Assembly: GCF_024464595.1 (NCBI RefSeq)
Contig: NZ_JANHAW010000002.1
Span: 1,178,001 to 1,242,000, forward strand
Source: Halobellus litoreus
Lineage (GTDB): Archaea; Halobacteriota; Halobacteria; Halobacteriales; Haloferacaceae
Direction of reading: 5' to 3'
DNA length: 64,000 nt
Shown one piece after another: positions 1 to 8,691 of this stretch. A program made the position numbers and the translations under genes. The notes under the pieces are model-generated. The model was not told the DNA's origin and ran no database searches. It saw only the letters and a program-made list of their open reading frames with translations. The stretch's first letter is position 1. Each line of letters opens with the position of its first letter.

Positions 1-1
1 G

Positions 2-655
2 ACGTACAACCTCCTCGAACGGATGGACGACGTCGGCGTCGACAACGTCGTCTTCACCTCCTCGTCGACGGTGTACGGCGAGGCCCCGCGGCCGACGCCA
101 GAGGACTACGCGCCGCTCGAACCGATCTCGATCTACGGCGCGTCGAAGCTCACCGACGAGGCGCTGCTGTCGACCTACGCCCACTCCTACGGGATGACAG
201 TCTGGTGCTTCCGCTTCGCGAACATCGTCGGGCCTCGGCAACGGGGCAACGTCATCCCGGACTTCATCGAGAAACTGCTCGCAGACCCCGAGACGCTCGA
301 AATCCTCGGTGACGGTCGACAGGAGAAGTCCTATCTCCACGTCACCGAGTGCGTCGACGCCATCTGTCACGTCGTCGAGCACGCCGACGACGAACTGAAC
401 ACCTACAACCTGGGGACGCGGACGACCACGTCGGTCAACCGCATCGCCGACATCGTCGCCGACGAACTGGGGCTCGATCCCGAGTACACCTACACCGGCG
501 GCGATCGCGGGTGGACCGGCGACGTCCCGAAGATGCGGCTCTCCATCGAGAAGCTCTCCGCGCTCGGGTGGGAGCCCACGCAGTCCAGCGACGAAGCCGT
601 TCGCCGTGCGACGGCGGAGCTCGTCGCGGAACTCCGGTCGGCGCACGGCGAGTGA
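2..655 (+). CDS. NAD-dependent sugar epimerase/dehydratase, 3' part
   Basis: C-terminal part (about 217 residues) of an extended short-chain dehydrogenase of the UDP-glucose 4-epimerase/dTDP-glucose dehydratase type. The start lies before the window; the frame is open from base 2. Visible family marks are the Ser-rich strand SSSTVYGE, the catalytic YGASK (Tyr-x3-Lys), the FRFANIVGPRQRG substrate loop, and the C-terminal YLHV and YNLGT motifs. Members interconvert nucleotide sugars for glycans or S-layer glycosylation in the cytoplasm. The exact substrate cannot be told. The N-terminal GxxGxxG NAD-binding fold is outside the window. Confidence 0.9.
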   Translation, partial: TYNLLERMDDVGVDNVVFTSSSTVYGEAPRPTPEDYAPLEPISIYGASKLTDEALLSTYAHSYGMTVWCFRFANIVGPRQRGNVIPDFIEKLLADPETLEILGDGRQEKSYLHVTECVDAICHVVEHADDELNTYNLGTRTTTSVNRIADIVADELGLDPEYTYTGGDRGWTGDVPKMRLSIEKLSALGWEPTQSSDEAVRRATAELVAELRSAHGE

Positions 656-735
656 CGTCGGGCGCGTCGCCGGTCCGCTCCGACTCGCGGGCGGTGTTGC
701 GAAGGATTAACATCGAGAGGCGGCTGAGTTAATAT

Positions 736-1164
736 ATGACCGTCGTCAGCGTCTCGATGCCCGAAGCGTTGGTCGAACGAATCGACGCCTTCGCCGAGGA
801 ACACGGTTACACCGGCCGGAGCGAGGTCGTCCGCGAGGCCTCGCGGAACCTCCTCGGGGAGTTCGAGGACAAGCGACTGGAGGAACGGGAGCTTATGGCC
901 GTCGTGACCGTCGTCTTCGACTACGAGACGACGAACGTCGAAGAGCGGATGATGAAGCTCCGCCACGAGTACGAGTCGCTCGTCGCCTCGAACTTCCACA
1001 GTCACGTCGGCGAGCACCGCTGTATGGAACTGTTCGTGCTCGAAGGTCGTCTCGAAGACATCTCGACGTTCGTCGGGAAGATCCGCGCGACGAAGGACAC
1101 CCTCAGCGTCGACTACTCGGTGATGCCGGTCGACGAGTTCAGCGGCTTCGAGATGGGCGAGTGA
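736..1164 (+). CDS. nikR: NikR-type nickel-responsive ribbon-helix-helix regulator
   Basis: 142 residues. Residues 1-45 form a CopG/MetJ ribbon-helix-helix ([15 protein letters not shown], then [12 protein letters not shown]). The C-terminal part is an ACT-like NikR domain. The nickel ligand pattern His-x10-His-x-His-x5-Cys is complete at H77, H88, H90 and C96, matching the spacing known for E. coli NikR (76/87/89/95). It is therefore likely a metal-dependent DNA-binding repressor. No nickel transporter or hydrogenase gene lies nearby, so its targets are elsewhere or it is autoregulated. The annotation rests on motif spacing and length. Confidence 0.85.
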   Translation: MTVVSVSMPEALVERIDAFAEEHGYTGRSEVVREASRNLLGEFEDKRLEERELMAVVTVVFDYETTNVEERMMKLRHEYESLVASNFHSHVGEHRCMELFVLEGRLEDISTFVGKIRATKDTLSVDYSVMPVDEFSGFEMGE

Positions 1165-1176
1165 GCGGCGCGTCCG

Positions 1177-1674
1177 TCACTCGTCCCGGTCGTTCTCGCC
1201 GTCCAACCGCGCGGTACACCACGGGCAGAAGTCGAGTTCCGGGTCCAGTTCTTTCCCGCAGTTCGGACAGCTCTCCGCGTCGGACTCTCCCGGTGACGCG
1301 GTCCCCATCGTCGCCGTCGCGGTGACGCCCGTACCGTAGTCGTCCCCGTCCTGGTTCACCGCCGTGCCCGCGTCGCGTGACGCCGCCGCTTCCCGTCGCG
1401 CCCGCTGCTGGCGACGACGCGCCAGGACGTACGCGTCGGCGATGCTCGCGACGCCGACGACGAAGACGGGCGCCAGGTCCGCCGGGTCGCTTCCTTCCCC
1501 CGAAAGTAACGCCTGGGCGGCCTCCGGCGGCACAAACAGGTACGACGCGACGACCGCCGCCACGAACCACGCGAGTCCGCGCCGCCAGCGCCGCAGATAA
1601 AAGTGGCCCAGTCCGGTGGCGAGCGTCCCGAGGAGTGCCGCGAGCCACGGCCGCTTCCCCCGCTTCCGGTCCAT
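1177..1674 (-). CDS. Membrane protein with C-terminal zinc ribbon
   Basis: 165 residues. Residues about 8-105 hold three to four hydrophobic segments separated by an Arg-rich loop (LRRWRRG); a TM2-like GLGHFYLRRW signature sits at the first helix turn. A low-complexity linker follows. Residues about 136-158 carry two CxxC knuckles (CPNCG and CPWC), a zinc-ribbon tail facing the cytoplasm. The family is common in haloarchaea, but its function is unknown to me. It is convergent with nikR (13 bp apart). Confidence 0.75.
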   Translation of the reverse strand: MDRKRGKRPWLAALLGTLATGLGHFYLRRWRRGLAWFVAAVVASYLFVPPEAAQALLSGEGSDPADLAPVFVVGVASIADAYVLARRRQQRARREAAASRDAGTAVNQDGDDYGTGVTATATMGTASPGESDAESCPNCGKELDPELDFCPWCTARLDGENDRDE

Positions 1675-1848
1675 ACGCCCACCTTCGGACGCCGCCGATT
1701 AGGTCTTGCGGGTTCGGCTGTCGCTCGTTCCGCGCACCCGACTCCTCCGAGGGTCTCTCAACGACACCCGCGGCGAGGGCGACGTGCCGCGGCGGACGTC
1801 GCCCTCGCCGTTCGCGCCTCAACGGACCTCGCGCATCGCGACTGAGAG

Positions 1849-1992
1849 TTAACGCGGCCGCTCGCAATTCACACAGACAGTACTCTCGACGCTCTCCTTC
1901 GGTACGACCGCGCCACAGCGCCGGCACCGGAACCGACTGTGCGTGTACTGCGTGTGTGATTCGACGGAGGCATTTTCAATATTCCCTGGCAT
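1849..1992 (-). CDS. Small zinc-finger protein (47 aa)
   Basis: A short reading frame starts with ATG at 1992 and ends with TAA at 1849. The 47-residue product contains CRRC (about residues 23-26) and CVNC (about 40-43), a two-knuckle zinc finger with basic flanks. Haloarchaea are known to encode many such one-domain zinc micro-proteins, several important for stress, swarming or biofilm. The region immediately upstream is AT-rich (about 1993-2040), as expected of a promoter. The function is unknown. The paired CxxC spacing in an otherwise non-random frame is the main support. Confidence 0.6.
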   Translation of the reverse strand: MPGNIENASVESHTQYTHSRFRCRRCGAVVPKESVESTVCVNCERPR

Positions 1993-2142
1993 AAGGTTCT
2001 ATACCACAAGCTAATTTAAAAAATTTCTGGATGAAATGGTGTTTATATCAGCAGGTATTGGACGGGTAGGCAGCCTTCAGAGCGGTATCTGGGCGAGCGT
2101 AAAAGCGGCCGAGAGGACCGGCCCGCGCCGCGATCGCCGGCA

Positions 2143-2766
2143 CTACCGGAAATCCTCGACGAACCGGGCCGGCAGCCGGTCGACGAGATGTCGGGGGAGC
2201 GCGTCGACGAGTTTCTGGGTGACGATCACCATCGGTTTGCGCACGAGGACGTACAGCGCGGAGACGGCGAGGGCAGCGAGGACGGCTGTTTCCGCGACCC
2301 CGTCGAGGACGTACACCGCGGGGGCCGCGAACGCGAGAGCCACGAGGAGGTCCTCTGGCGCGCCGTCGTAGCGGACCCACCGTCGGGGGCGGATCCATCG
2401 GCCGTGATAGTGGCTGTAGACCGCCCGTTCGGACGTCCCGAGCCACGGCTTCAACTCCAGGCCGCCGCCGAGGGCGTCCATCGCGGAGTGCAACGCGGCC
2501 GCCGCGAGGAAGAGCGCGGCGGCGACGGTAAGCGCCGTCGGGGCGACGACGGCCACGACGGCGACGAGGACGGCGGCGACGCTGAAGTACACCGGAAAGT
2601 GCAACGTCCGACGGTGGCCGGCGTAGAGGTCGAAGTCCGGGAAGAGCCCGCCGAGCGCGGCGGCTGCGACGGGTAACACGGACGTTCCCGCGACGCCCTC
2701 CGGAAAGAGGACGCCGACGAGTACGGCGAGCACGACGCCGGCCAGCGCGTGCGTAGTTGCCATCAT
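2143..2766 (-). CDS. Membrane-bound metal-dependent hydrolase-like protein (YdjM/DUF457 type)
   Basis: About 207 residues with several transmembrane helices. The early TTHALAG motif, then GGLFPDFD, HRRTLHFP and HSAMDALGGG, are the His/Asp-rich marks of the YbcI/YdjM (DUF457) family of inner-membrane putative metal-dependent hydrolases. Three possible starts follow one another (GTG 2769, ATG 2766, ATG 2763); an ATG is preferred. The biochemical role of the family is not established. It stands alone on the minus strand, with its promoter in the 2770-2936 gap shared with the divergent gene. Confidence 0.8.
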   Translation of the reverse strand: MMATTHALAGVVLAVLVGVLFPEGVAGTSVLPVAAAALGGLFPDFDLYAGHRRTLHFPVYFSVAAVLVAVVAVVAPTALTVAAALFLAAAALHSAMDALGGGLELKPWLGTSERAVYSHYHGRWIRPRRWVRYDGAPEDLLVALAFAAPAVYVLDGVAETAVLAALAVSALYVLVRKPMVIVTQKLVDALPRHLVDRLPARFVEDFR

Positions 2767-2936
2767 CACCCGGTCGTACGCGAATGGACGGTATGACAGT
2801 TTCGTGTGTCACGGTATCACGACTGTTGAACGTCTAGTCGCTGCGAAGCACGTCGCCGAGGGAGGCGAGCGGCGCGAGCACGGCCGTCGCGGGCGACACT
2901 GCGCATTTTTTCCTCGTCGCCGAACTATCGCCCGGT

Positions 2937-3551
2937 ATGTGGCGACCGGCTCGGTCGGTGAGTGCGCGGTCGATCGCCAGCGCGATGCGGATGAGCATCG
3001 CGGTCGTCCTCGGTTTCGGAATCGCGACGCTGAACGTGAGCGTCGTCGTCAACGCGGTGCTCGCACTCGGAGTCACGTACCTGCCCGCGGTACTGCGTCG
3101 AGACTGGGACCTCCGCCTCTCGCCGGAGTTGACCCTCGTCGTGACGCTCGCGGTGCTCCTGCACACGATCGGAATGGTCGGCCTCTACGAGCGCCTCTGG
3201 TGGTACGACCACCTGACGCACACCCTCTCGGCGATGATCGTCGCCGCCGTGGGCTACGCCGTCACGCGGGCGCTCGATCGCTACTCGGACGGTGTCTCGT
3301 TCCCACCGCGGTTCCTCTCGGTCTTTATTCTACTTTTCACGCTCGCGCTCGGCGTCCTCTGGGAGGTGATCGAGTTCCTGGCCCGGATCGCGGCGTCGGC
3401 CGTCGGCGTCGAGGCCGTACTCGTGCAGTACGGGCTCGAAGACACCGTCCTGGACCTCGTCTTCGATACGGTCGGCGCGGTCCTCGTCGCCCTGTTCGGC
3501 ACCGAACGGCTCTCCGAGTTGGTGGATGCGGTGCACGATCGGCTCTCGTGA
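2937..3551 (+). CDS. YjdF/DUF2238-like integral membrane protein
   Basis: 204 residues with about five hydrophobic helices. The central WWYDHLTHTLS motif and the later GVLWEVIEF helix resemble the DUF2238/YjdF family, whose conserved His/Asp/Glu sit within the membrane. The function is unknown. Transcription diverges from the YdjM-like gene at 2143-2766, and both may share the AT-containing gap. No enzyme partner is seen nearby. Confidence 0.7.
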   Translation: MWRPARSVSARSIASAMRMSIAVVLGFGIATLNVSVVVNAVLALGVTYLPAVLRRDWDLRLSPELTLVVTLAVLLHTIGMVGLYERLWWYDHLTHTLSAMIVAAVGYAVTRALDRYSDGVSFPPRFLSVFILLFTLALGVLWEVIEFLARIAASAVGVEAVLVQYGLEDTVLDLVFDTVGAVLVALFGTERLSELVDAVHDRLS

Positions 3552-3727
3552 CCGCCGATCCGCTCACCGTTGATCCGACCGTTGCGACCGGTAACGATTA
3601 GACCCTGACCGCCCCAGTTACGCGCAGACGAAATGAACCGGAACGAGCGTGTGCTCTGCTCTCGGAACGTCGATTCGGGCCCGTCGAACCCCCGTACTCC
3701 GCGGCCGTCCGCGCACGGGGCAGGACG

Positions 3728-4156
3728 ATGACCGACGAGCACCTCCAAGCGACGATCAGCCTCCGCGGCGTGGTGTTCGCGCCCTGCGGGGACGTGCTCG
3801 TCGTCCGACGCGCCAGCGACGACGGCTGGGAACTCCCCGGCGGTCGTCTCGGACCACACGAGGACGCACCCGAAGGCGTCCGCCGCGAAATCGTCGAAGA
3901 GACCGGTATCGACGCCCGGATCGGCCGCCCCATCCACGCGGTGTCGTGGCGGAACGAGGGCGATTTCGGTCGCTTCGCGGTCTACTACTGGTGTGAGGCC
4001 CCCGGCGGACTCGACGTCCGAGCCGGCGACGATCCGGTCGCGCTCAGCCACGAGCACACCGACCACGCGTGGCTTTCCCCCGCCGCTGCGACTGACCGAC
4101 TGAGCGACGTGCAGGAGCGAGCGGTCGAAGTCGCGACGGAGGTGTACGGGCCGTGA
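3728..4156 (+). CDS. Nudix hydrolase
   Basis: 142 residues. A complete Nudix box G-x5-E-x7-R-E-x2-E-E-x-G runs from G39 to G60, so it should hydrolyse a nucleoside diphosphate linked to another group (for example a damaged NTP, ADP-ribose or NADH). The substrate cannot be told from sequence. Its TGA overlaps the GTG start of mutL by 4 bp (GTGA), so the two are translationally coupled. A sanitising Nudix enzyme beside mismatch repair is a sensible pairing, but that link is inference. Confidence 0.85.
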   Translation: MTDEHLQATISLRGVVFAPCGDVLVVRRASDDGWELPGGRLGPHEDAPEGVRREIVEETGIDARIGRPIHAVSWRNEGDFGRFAVYYWCEAPGGLDVRAGDDPVALSHEHTDHAWLSPAAATDRLSDVQERAVEVATEVYGP

Positions 4157-6615
4157 GCGGGGACGAGCGGTCCGGCGACGACCCGGACGACGCGTCTGCG
4201 GGGACGGACCGGCCGACCGCCGCGCCGACGATCCGCGAACTCGACGATCGGACGGTCCGGCAGATCGCGGCCGGCGAGGTGGTCGAACGCCCCGCCTCGG
4301 TCGTCAAGGAACTCGTCGAGAACAGCCTCGACGCCGACGCCGGCCGGATCTCCGTCGCCGTCGACGCCGGCGGGACCGAGGGCGTCCGGGTCCGGGACGA
4401 CGGCGTCGGGATGGACCGCGAGTCGGTCCGACGCGCGGTCGAAGAGCACACCACGAGCAAGATCGATGGCATCGACGATCTGGAGGCCGGCGTCGGCACG
4501 CTCGGGTTCCGCGGCGAGGCGCTGCACACCATCGGTGCGGTCGCTCGGCTCGCGATCCGGACGAAACCGCGAGCGCGGCCGACCGACGACGCGAGTGACC
4601 GCTCCTCCGGCGGCCGCGACGCGTCCGGAACCGAACTCCGCGTCGAGGGCGGCGAGGTGACGGGCGTCGATCCGGCGGGCTGTCCCGTGGGGACCGTCGT
4701 CGAGGTGGAGGACCTCTTCTTCAACACGCCGGCGCGCAAGAAGTTCCTGAAGACGACCGCGACCGAGTTCGACCACGTCAACACGGTCGTCACGCACTAC
4801 GCCCTCGCGAACCCCGACGTCGCCATCTCGCTGGAACACGACGGCCGCGAGGTGTTCGCCACCGAGGGCAGAGGGAGCCTCCGGTCGGCGGTGCTCTCGG
4901 TGTACGGTCGCGAGGTGGCCGAATCGATGATCGACGTCGGGTACGAGCCGTCGGTCGACGGTTCGGACTCGGACGCCGCGAGCGACGGGGGACCGATCGA
5001 CCGCGTTCGCGGACTGGTCAGCCATCCCGAGACGACCCGCAGCACCCGCGAGTACCTCTCGACGTTCGTCAACGGGCGGTACGTCACCGACGCCGTCCTC
5101 CGGGAGGCGGTCCTCGAAGCCTACGACGGGCAGTTGGCGGGGGACCGCTACCCATTCGCGGTGCTGTTCGTCGACGTCCCCGCCGACACCGTCGACGTGA
5201 ACGTCCACCCGCGCAAGATGGAGATCAGATTCGACGACGAATCGGGGGTTCGAGCGGCCGTCGCCGACGCCGTGCGGACCGCGCTGCTCGACGAGGGCCT
5301 GGTCAGATCGACCGCGCCGCGGGGTCGCTCAGCGCCCGAAGAGACGGAGATACGACCGGAATCGCCGGACGCGACGGTCAGCGGCGGTGCGGGACACGGG
5401 CCGCAACCGGGAGCCGCCGACCCCGACGGCGATACCACCGCCGATTCCGACGGCGAGGTCGCCTCGGAAACCGTCGCCGACTTCCGGGCGGAAGGATCTG
5501 ACGTCGGCTCCCAGACCGGAGGATCCGATGCCGACGCGGAGCCCGGAAGCCACGAGCGCGAAACCGCGGCCGGCGTCGATCCGACCGACGACGATGCCTG
5601 GACGGTCGACGGACTCGGCGGCGAGGGCAGCGACCGGACGGCAGAGTCGACGCCGGAAGGGGTCGACCGCTCCGGCTTCGGATCCGGTTCCGACTCCGAT
5701 CTGTCCCCGGGACTGGACGCGGATCGATCCGTCGGGACGGGATCCGGGCCGGACGACGCGGAAGCGGCGTCGTCGTCGACCGCCCGCGACGAGTCAGGGT
5801 CGCGGTCGTCGACGGGGCGGCAACAGCCCCCGACGCAGGACTCGAACGCCGGCGAGACGTCGAGTCCCAGCGAGCCAGACGCGAACGGCACGAGCGATCG
5901 AGGGCGACCGGGAGCGACGGAGACACAGCCTCGGGCGTCGGGGCCGACGGGCTTCGTCGGGCCGACCGTCCAGCGCGACCTGCAGGGCGACGCGGCGACG
6001 CTGGAACCGCGGTTCGGCTCGCTGCCGTCGATGCGGATTCTCGGACAGCTACACGACACCTACGTCGTCGCCGAGGCCGACTCGGGGATGATCCTCGTCG
6101 ACCAGCACGCGGCCGACGAGCGGGTGAACTACGAACGGCTGCAGTCGGAACTCGACGGCGACGTGGTGACGCAGGCGCTCGCCGAGCCGGTCGAGATCGA
6201 ACTCACCGCCCGCGAGGCGGCGCTGTTCGACGAGTACGCGGAAGCGCTCTCGGACCTCGGGTTCCGCTCGGAACGGGTCGGCGACCGGACCGTCGCGGTC
6301 GAGACGGTTCCGGCGGTCTTCGCCGAGACGCTGGAGCCGGAACTGGTCCGAGACGTTCTCTCGGCGTTCGTCGCCGAGGGCGGCGACGGCGACGAGACGG
6401 TCGAGGCGGTCGCCGACGACCTGCTCGCGGATCTGGCGTGCTACCCGTCGGTCACCGGGAACACCTCGCTCACCGAGGGGTCGGTCGTGGAACTCCTCGA
6501 AGCGCTCGACGACTGCGAGAACCCCTACTCGTGCCCGCACGGCCGGCCGGTGCTCATCCACGTCGACGGCGACGAGATCGGCGACCGGTTCGAGCGGGAC
6601 TACCCGGGGCACTGA
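4153..6615 (+). CDS. mutL: DNA mismatch repair protein MutL
   Basis: 820 residues, starting at a GTG overlapping the preceding stop. The GHKL ATPase comes first: ELVENSLDADA (53-63), DDGVGM (82-87), TTSKI (100-104) and GFRGEAL (118-124). The transducer domain follows to about residue 390. Residues about 390-597 are a very long acidic Asp/Gly/Ser linker. The C-terminal dimerisation domain carries DQHA-x2-E-x4-E at 650-661, the metal-dependent nicking-endonuclease motif, and CPHGRP near 794. This is therefore an endonuclease-type MutL that nicks DNA after MutS recognition. mutS lies 33 kb away at 39497 rather than next to it. Confidence 0.97.
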   Translation: MSGDERSGDDPDDASAGTDRPTAAPTIRELDDRTVRQIAAGEVVERPASVVKELVENSLDADAGRISVAVDAGGTEGVRVRDDGVGMDRESVRRAVEEHTTSKIDGIDDLEAGVGTLGFRGEALHTIGAVARLAIRTKPRARPTDDASDRSSGGRDASGTELRVEGGEVTGVDPAGCPVGTVVEVEDLFFNTPARKKFLKTTATEFDHVNTVVTHYALANPDVAISLEHDGREVFATEGRGSLRSAVLSVYGREVAESMIDVGYEPSVDGSDSDAASDGGPIDRVRGLVSHPETTRSTREYLSTFVNGRYVTDAVLREAVLEAYDGQLAGDRYPFAVLFVDVPADTVDVNVHPRKMEIRFDDESGVRAAVADAVRTALLDEGLVRSTAPRGRSAPEETEIRPESPDATVSGGAGHGPQPGAADPDGDTTADSDGEVASETVADFRAEGSDVGSQTGGSDADAEPGSHERETAAGVDPTDDDAWTVDGLGGEGSDRTAESTPEGVDRSGFGSGSDSDLSPGLDADRSVGTGSGPDDAEAASSSTARDESGSRSSTGRQQPPTQDSNAGETSSPSEPDANGTSDRGRPGATETQPRASGPTGFVGPTVQRDLQGDAATLEPRFGSLPSMRILGQLHDTYVVAEADSGMILVDQHAADERVNYERLQSELDGDVVTQALAEPVEIELTAREAALFDEYAEALSDLGFRSERVGDRTVAVETVPAVFAETLEPELVRDVLSAFVAEGGDGDETVEAVADDLLADLACYPSVTGNTSLTEGSVVELLEALDDCENPYSCPHGRPVLIHVDGDEIGDRFERDYPGH

Positions 6616-6700
6616 GGGGAGTGTCGGGGACGACGGAGAGTGATCGCTCCCGCGTCGGCACCGACTCGGTGCGGCCCCCGGGCGCTTCGCGTACTGCGGG

Positions 6701-6740
6701 ATAATCGCAATTATGTACTCCCTGGCGCAAGAGGGGAGTA
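6701..6740. promoter_or_regulatory. Nested inverted repeats at the KDG kinase start
   Basis: Two inverted repeats sit just before the KDG kinase start: ATAAT-N4-ATTAT (6701-6714), overlapping the expected TATA position, and TACTCCC-N11-GGGAGTA (6716-6740), which ends on the A of the ATG. The outer arms resemble the TACT/GAGTA halves of the archaeal sugar regulator TrmB site, but the spacing is wider than the 7-8 nt I recall for it. Candidate operator. Confidence 0.4.
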
Positions 6741-7699
6741 TGACCGACATCGTGACGTTTGGCGAGACGATGCTCAGGCTCTCGCCGCCCCGGGGCGAGC
6801 GACTCGAACGGACGTCCGAACTCGGCGTCCGGGCGGGCGGTGCCGAGAGCAACGTCGCCGTGGCGGCCGCCCGCCTCGGCTGTGAGTCGACCTGGATCTC
6901 GAAGCTGCCGGACTCGGCGCTCGGCCGGCGTATCGTCTCGGAACTGCGGAGCCACGGCGTCCGGACGGACGTCGCCTGGGACGACTCCGAGGCCGCGCGG
7001 TGTGGCACGTACTACCTCGAACACGGCGGCGAACCGCGCGGGACGAACGTGATCTACGACCGGACGGACGCGTCGGTGACGACCGCGACGCCCGAGGAAC
7101 TCCCGGCCGGCGCGCTCGACGACGCGGAGGTGTTTTACACGAGCGGGATCACGCCGGCGCTCTCGGCGACGCTCGCGGAGACGACCGAGACCCTCCTCCG
7201 AGCGGCCCAGGAGACGGGGGCGACCACGGCGTTCGACCTGAACTACCGAGGGAAGCTGTGGCGACCCCCGGAGGCCGGGGAGCGCTACGAGTCGCTGTTC
7301 CCGTACGTCGACGTGCTCGTGGCGGCCGAGCGCGACGCGGCGACCTGTCTCGGTCGCGAGGGCGACCCGGTGGAGGTGGCGAACGGTCTGCTTCGCGACT
7401 TCGACTTCGAGACGGTCGTGCTCACGCGCGGCGAGAACGGCTCCGTCGCGGTCCGGGGCGGCGAGGTGTACGAACAGGAGGTCTACGACGCGGAGACGTT
7501 CGATCCCATCGGGACGGGCGACGCGTTCGTCGGCGGCTTCCTCGCGCGGCGACTCGACGGCGGCGACGTCCCCGACGCGCTCGCGTACGGCGCGGCAACG
7601 GCGTCGCTGAAGCGCACCATCGACGGCGACCTGGCCGTCCTCACGCCCGAGGAGGTCGAGGCCGTCGTCGATCGCGAGGCGGGGGGAATCTCGCGGTGA
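6740..7699 (+). CDS. kdgK: PfkB-family sugar kinase, probably 2-keto-3-deoxygluconate kinase
   Basis: 319 residues; start chosen at ATG 6740 ([12 protein letters not shown]) rather than a longer in-frame ATG at 6713, because the family begins here. It has the ribokinase fold with [16 protein letters not shown]-like N-terminal glycines and the C-terminal [10 protein letters not shown] motif (about 258-267), whose Asp is the catalytic base. Overall similarity to haloarchaeal KDG kinases of the semi-phosphorylative Entner-Doudoroff pathway suggests phosphorylation of KDG to KDPG in the cytoplasm. A different acidic sugar is possible. Inverted repeats precede the start. Confidence 0.85.
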   Translation: MTDIVTFGETMLRLSPPRGERLERTSELGVRAGGAESNVAVAAARLGCESTWISKLPDSALGRRIVSELRSHGVRTDVAWDDSEAARCGTYYLEHGGEPRGTNVIYDRTDASVTTATPEELPAGALDDAEVFYTSGITPALSATLAETTETLLRAAQETGATTAFDLNYRGKLWRPPEAGERYESLFPYVDVLVAAERDAATCLGREGDPVEVANGLLRDFDFETVVLTRGENGSVAVRGGEVYEQEVYDAETFDPIGTGDAFVGGFLARRLDGGDVPDALAYGAATASLKRTIDGDLAVLTPEEVEAVVDREAGGISR

Positions 7700-7712
7700 G
7701 TCCGAGCCGAGT

Positions 7713-8402
7713 ATGATCCCGCAAACGACCGGCCGGTACCGCGTCCTCGGACGGCCGCGCGACCCCGACGAACTCCTGCTCGTGTCGCTCGCCGATGCCG
7801 ACGATGGGTCGGGGTCGACAGACGCCGATCCGGCTCCGGAGCGAAGCGCCGCGGCCGGCGCGGAGTCGACCTTCGACCCGGCGTACGTCGAGACGACGGG
7901 CTACGAGGGTGAACTCGCCGACGCCGTCGCCGCGCTCGCTCCCGGGACGCTCGTCGACGCGACGCTCGCGTGGGTCGACGGCGACCCCCGGTTCGAGTCC
8001 GTCGACGTCGTCGCCGAGAGCTCCTTCGAGTTCTACGACGGCGTCACCGGCATCTTCGAGGCGGCGAAGGAGGCGTGGATGGTCGCCGAGGCGGACAACG
8101 CGGCGATGAACGGGCGCGTGACGAAGAACACCGACGGCGAGCCGAACGGTGCGCTGTACGTGTTCGCGAAGCAGTCGGGGGCCCGCGACCTCTTCGAGGA
8201 GTTCAGGACCGGCGTGACGCCGATCGATCCGCTCGTCCGCCGCGCAGACGAGGGCGAGTCGGTGCCGCCCGAGGCCGAGCAACCGCGCGCGGTGTTCGTG
8301 TTGCGACCGGTCGACGAGCCGTTTCTCGTCGTGTACGTGGTGTTCCGGCGCGACGGCGTGTTGGCGGAGACGATCCGATCGACGTACGTCGGACCGGAGT
8401 GA
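7713..8402 (+). CDS. Conserved haloarchaeal hypothetical protein (DUF6663-like)
   Basis: 229 residues, 13 bp after the KDG kinase and on the same strand, probably co-transcribed. It is soluble and acidic, with no signal peptide or membrane segment. The N-terminal half includes a short disordered insert (about residues 30-50). The C-terminal half holds a conserved-looking FEFYDGVTGIFEAAKEAW segment and a beta-rich end. It resembles a haloarchaea-restricted family I remember as DUF6663. No function can be assigned. Confidence 0.65.
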   Translation: MIPQTTGRYRVLGRPRDPDELLLVSLADADDGSGSTDADPAPERSAAAGAESTFDPAYVETTGYEGELADAVAALAPGTLVDATLAWVDGDPRFESVDVVAESSFEFYDGVTGIFEAAKEAWMVAEADNAAMNGRVTKNTDGEPNGALYVFAKQSGARDLFEEFRTGVTPIDPLVRRADEGESVPPEAEQPRAVFVLRPVDEPFLVVYVVFRRDGVLAETIRSTYVGPE

Positions 8403-8541
8403 AGCCGCACGCGGTGGTGAGGCGCCCCGACCGACGATCCGTCGGCGGGATCGGGACCGCGTCGTCGCGTGTGCATCTCTTGTACCGTTCAATATTATAG
8501 TACGAACAAAATTGGGCCCGATAGCGTCGACAGCAGAAAGA

Positions 8542-8612
8542 GCCTAGGCCGGGATTTGAACCCGGGGTCTCGTCCTTACCAAGGACGCGCTTTACCGCTA
8601 AGCTACCCAGGC
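8542..8612 (-). tRNA. tRNA-Thr (anticodon GGT)
   Basis: Read on the minus strand the 71 bases form a full cloverleaf. The acceptor arm pairs GCCTGGG with CCTAGGC (one G-U pair), the D stem pairs GCTT with AAGC, the anticodon stem is CGTCC/GGACG with loop TTGGTAA (anticodon GGT, reading ACC/ACT), and the T arm is CCGGG-TTCAAAT-CCCGG. No intron is seen and CCA is not encoded. T-rich tracts downstream on the minus strand (about 8500-8540) would fit termination. Confidence 0.96.
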
Positions 8613-8691
8613 GCAGTTCTCCGTAGCGCGGATTCGTCTTTAGGCGTTTCGATTCAGCGGTGCCGTCGGGCGCTCCCGAGGCGGGCGCCGC

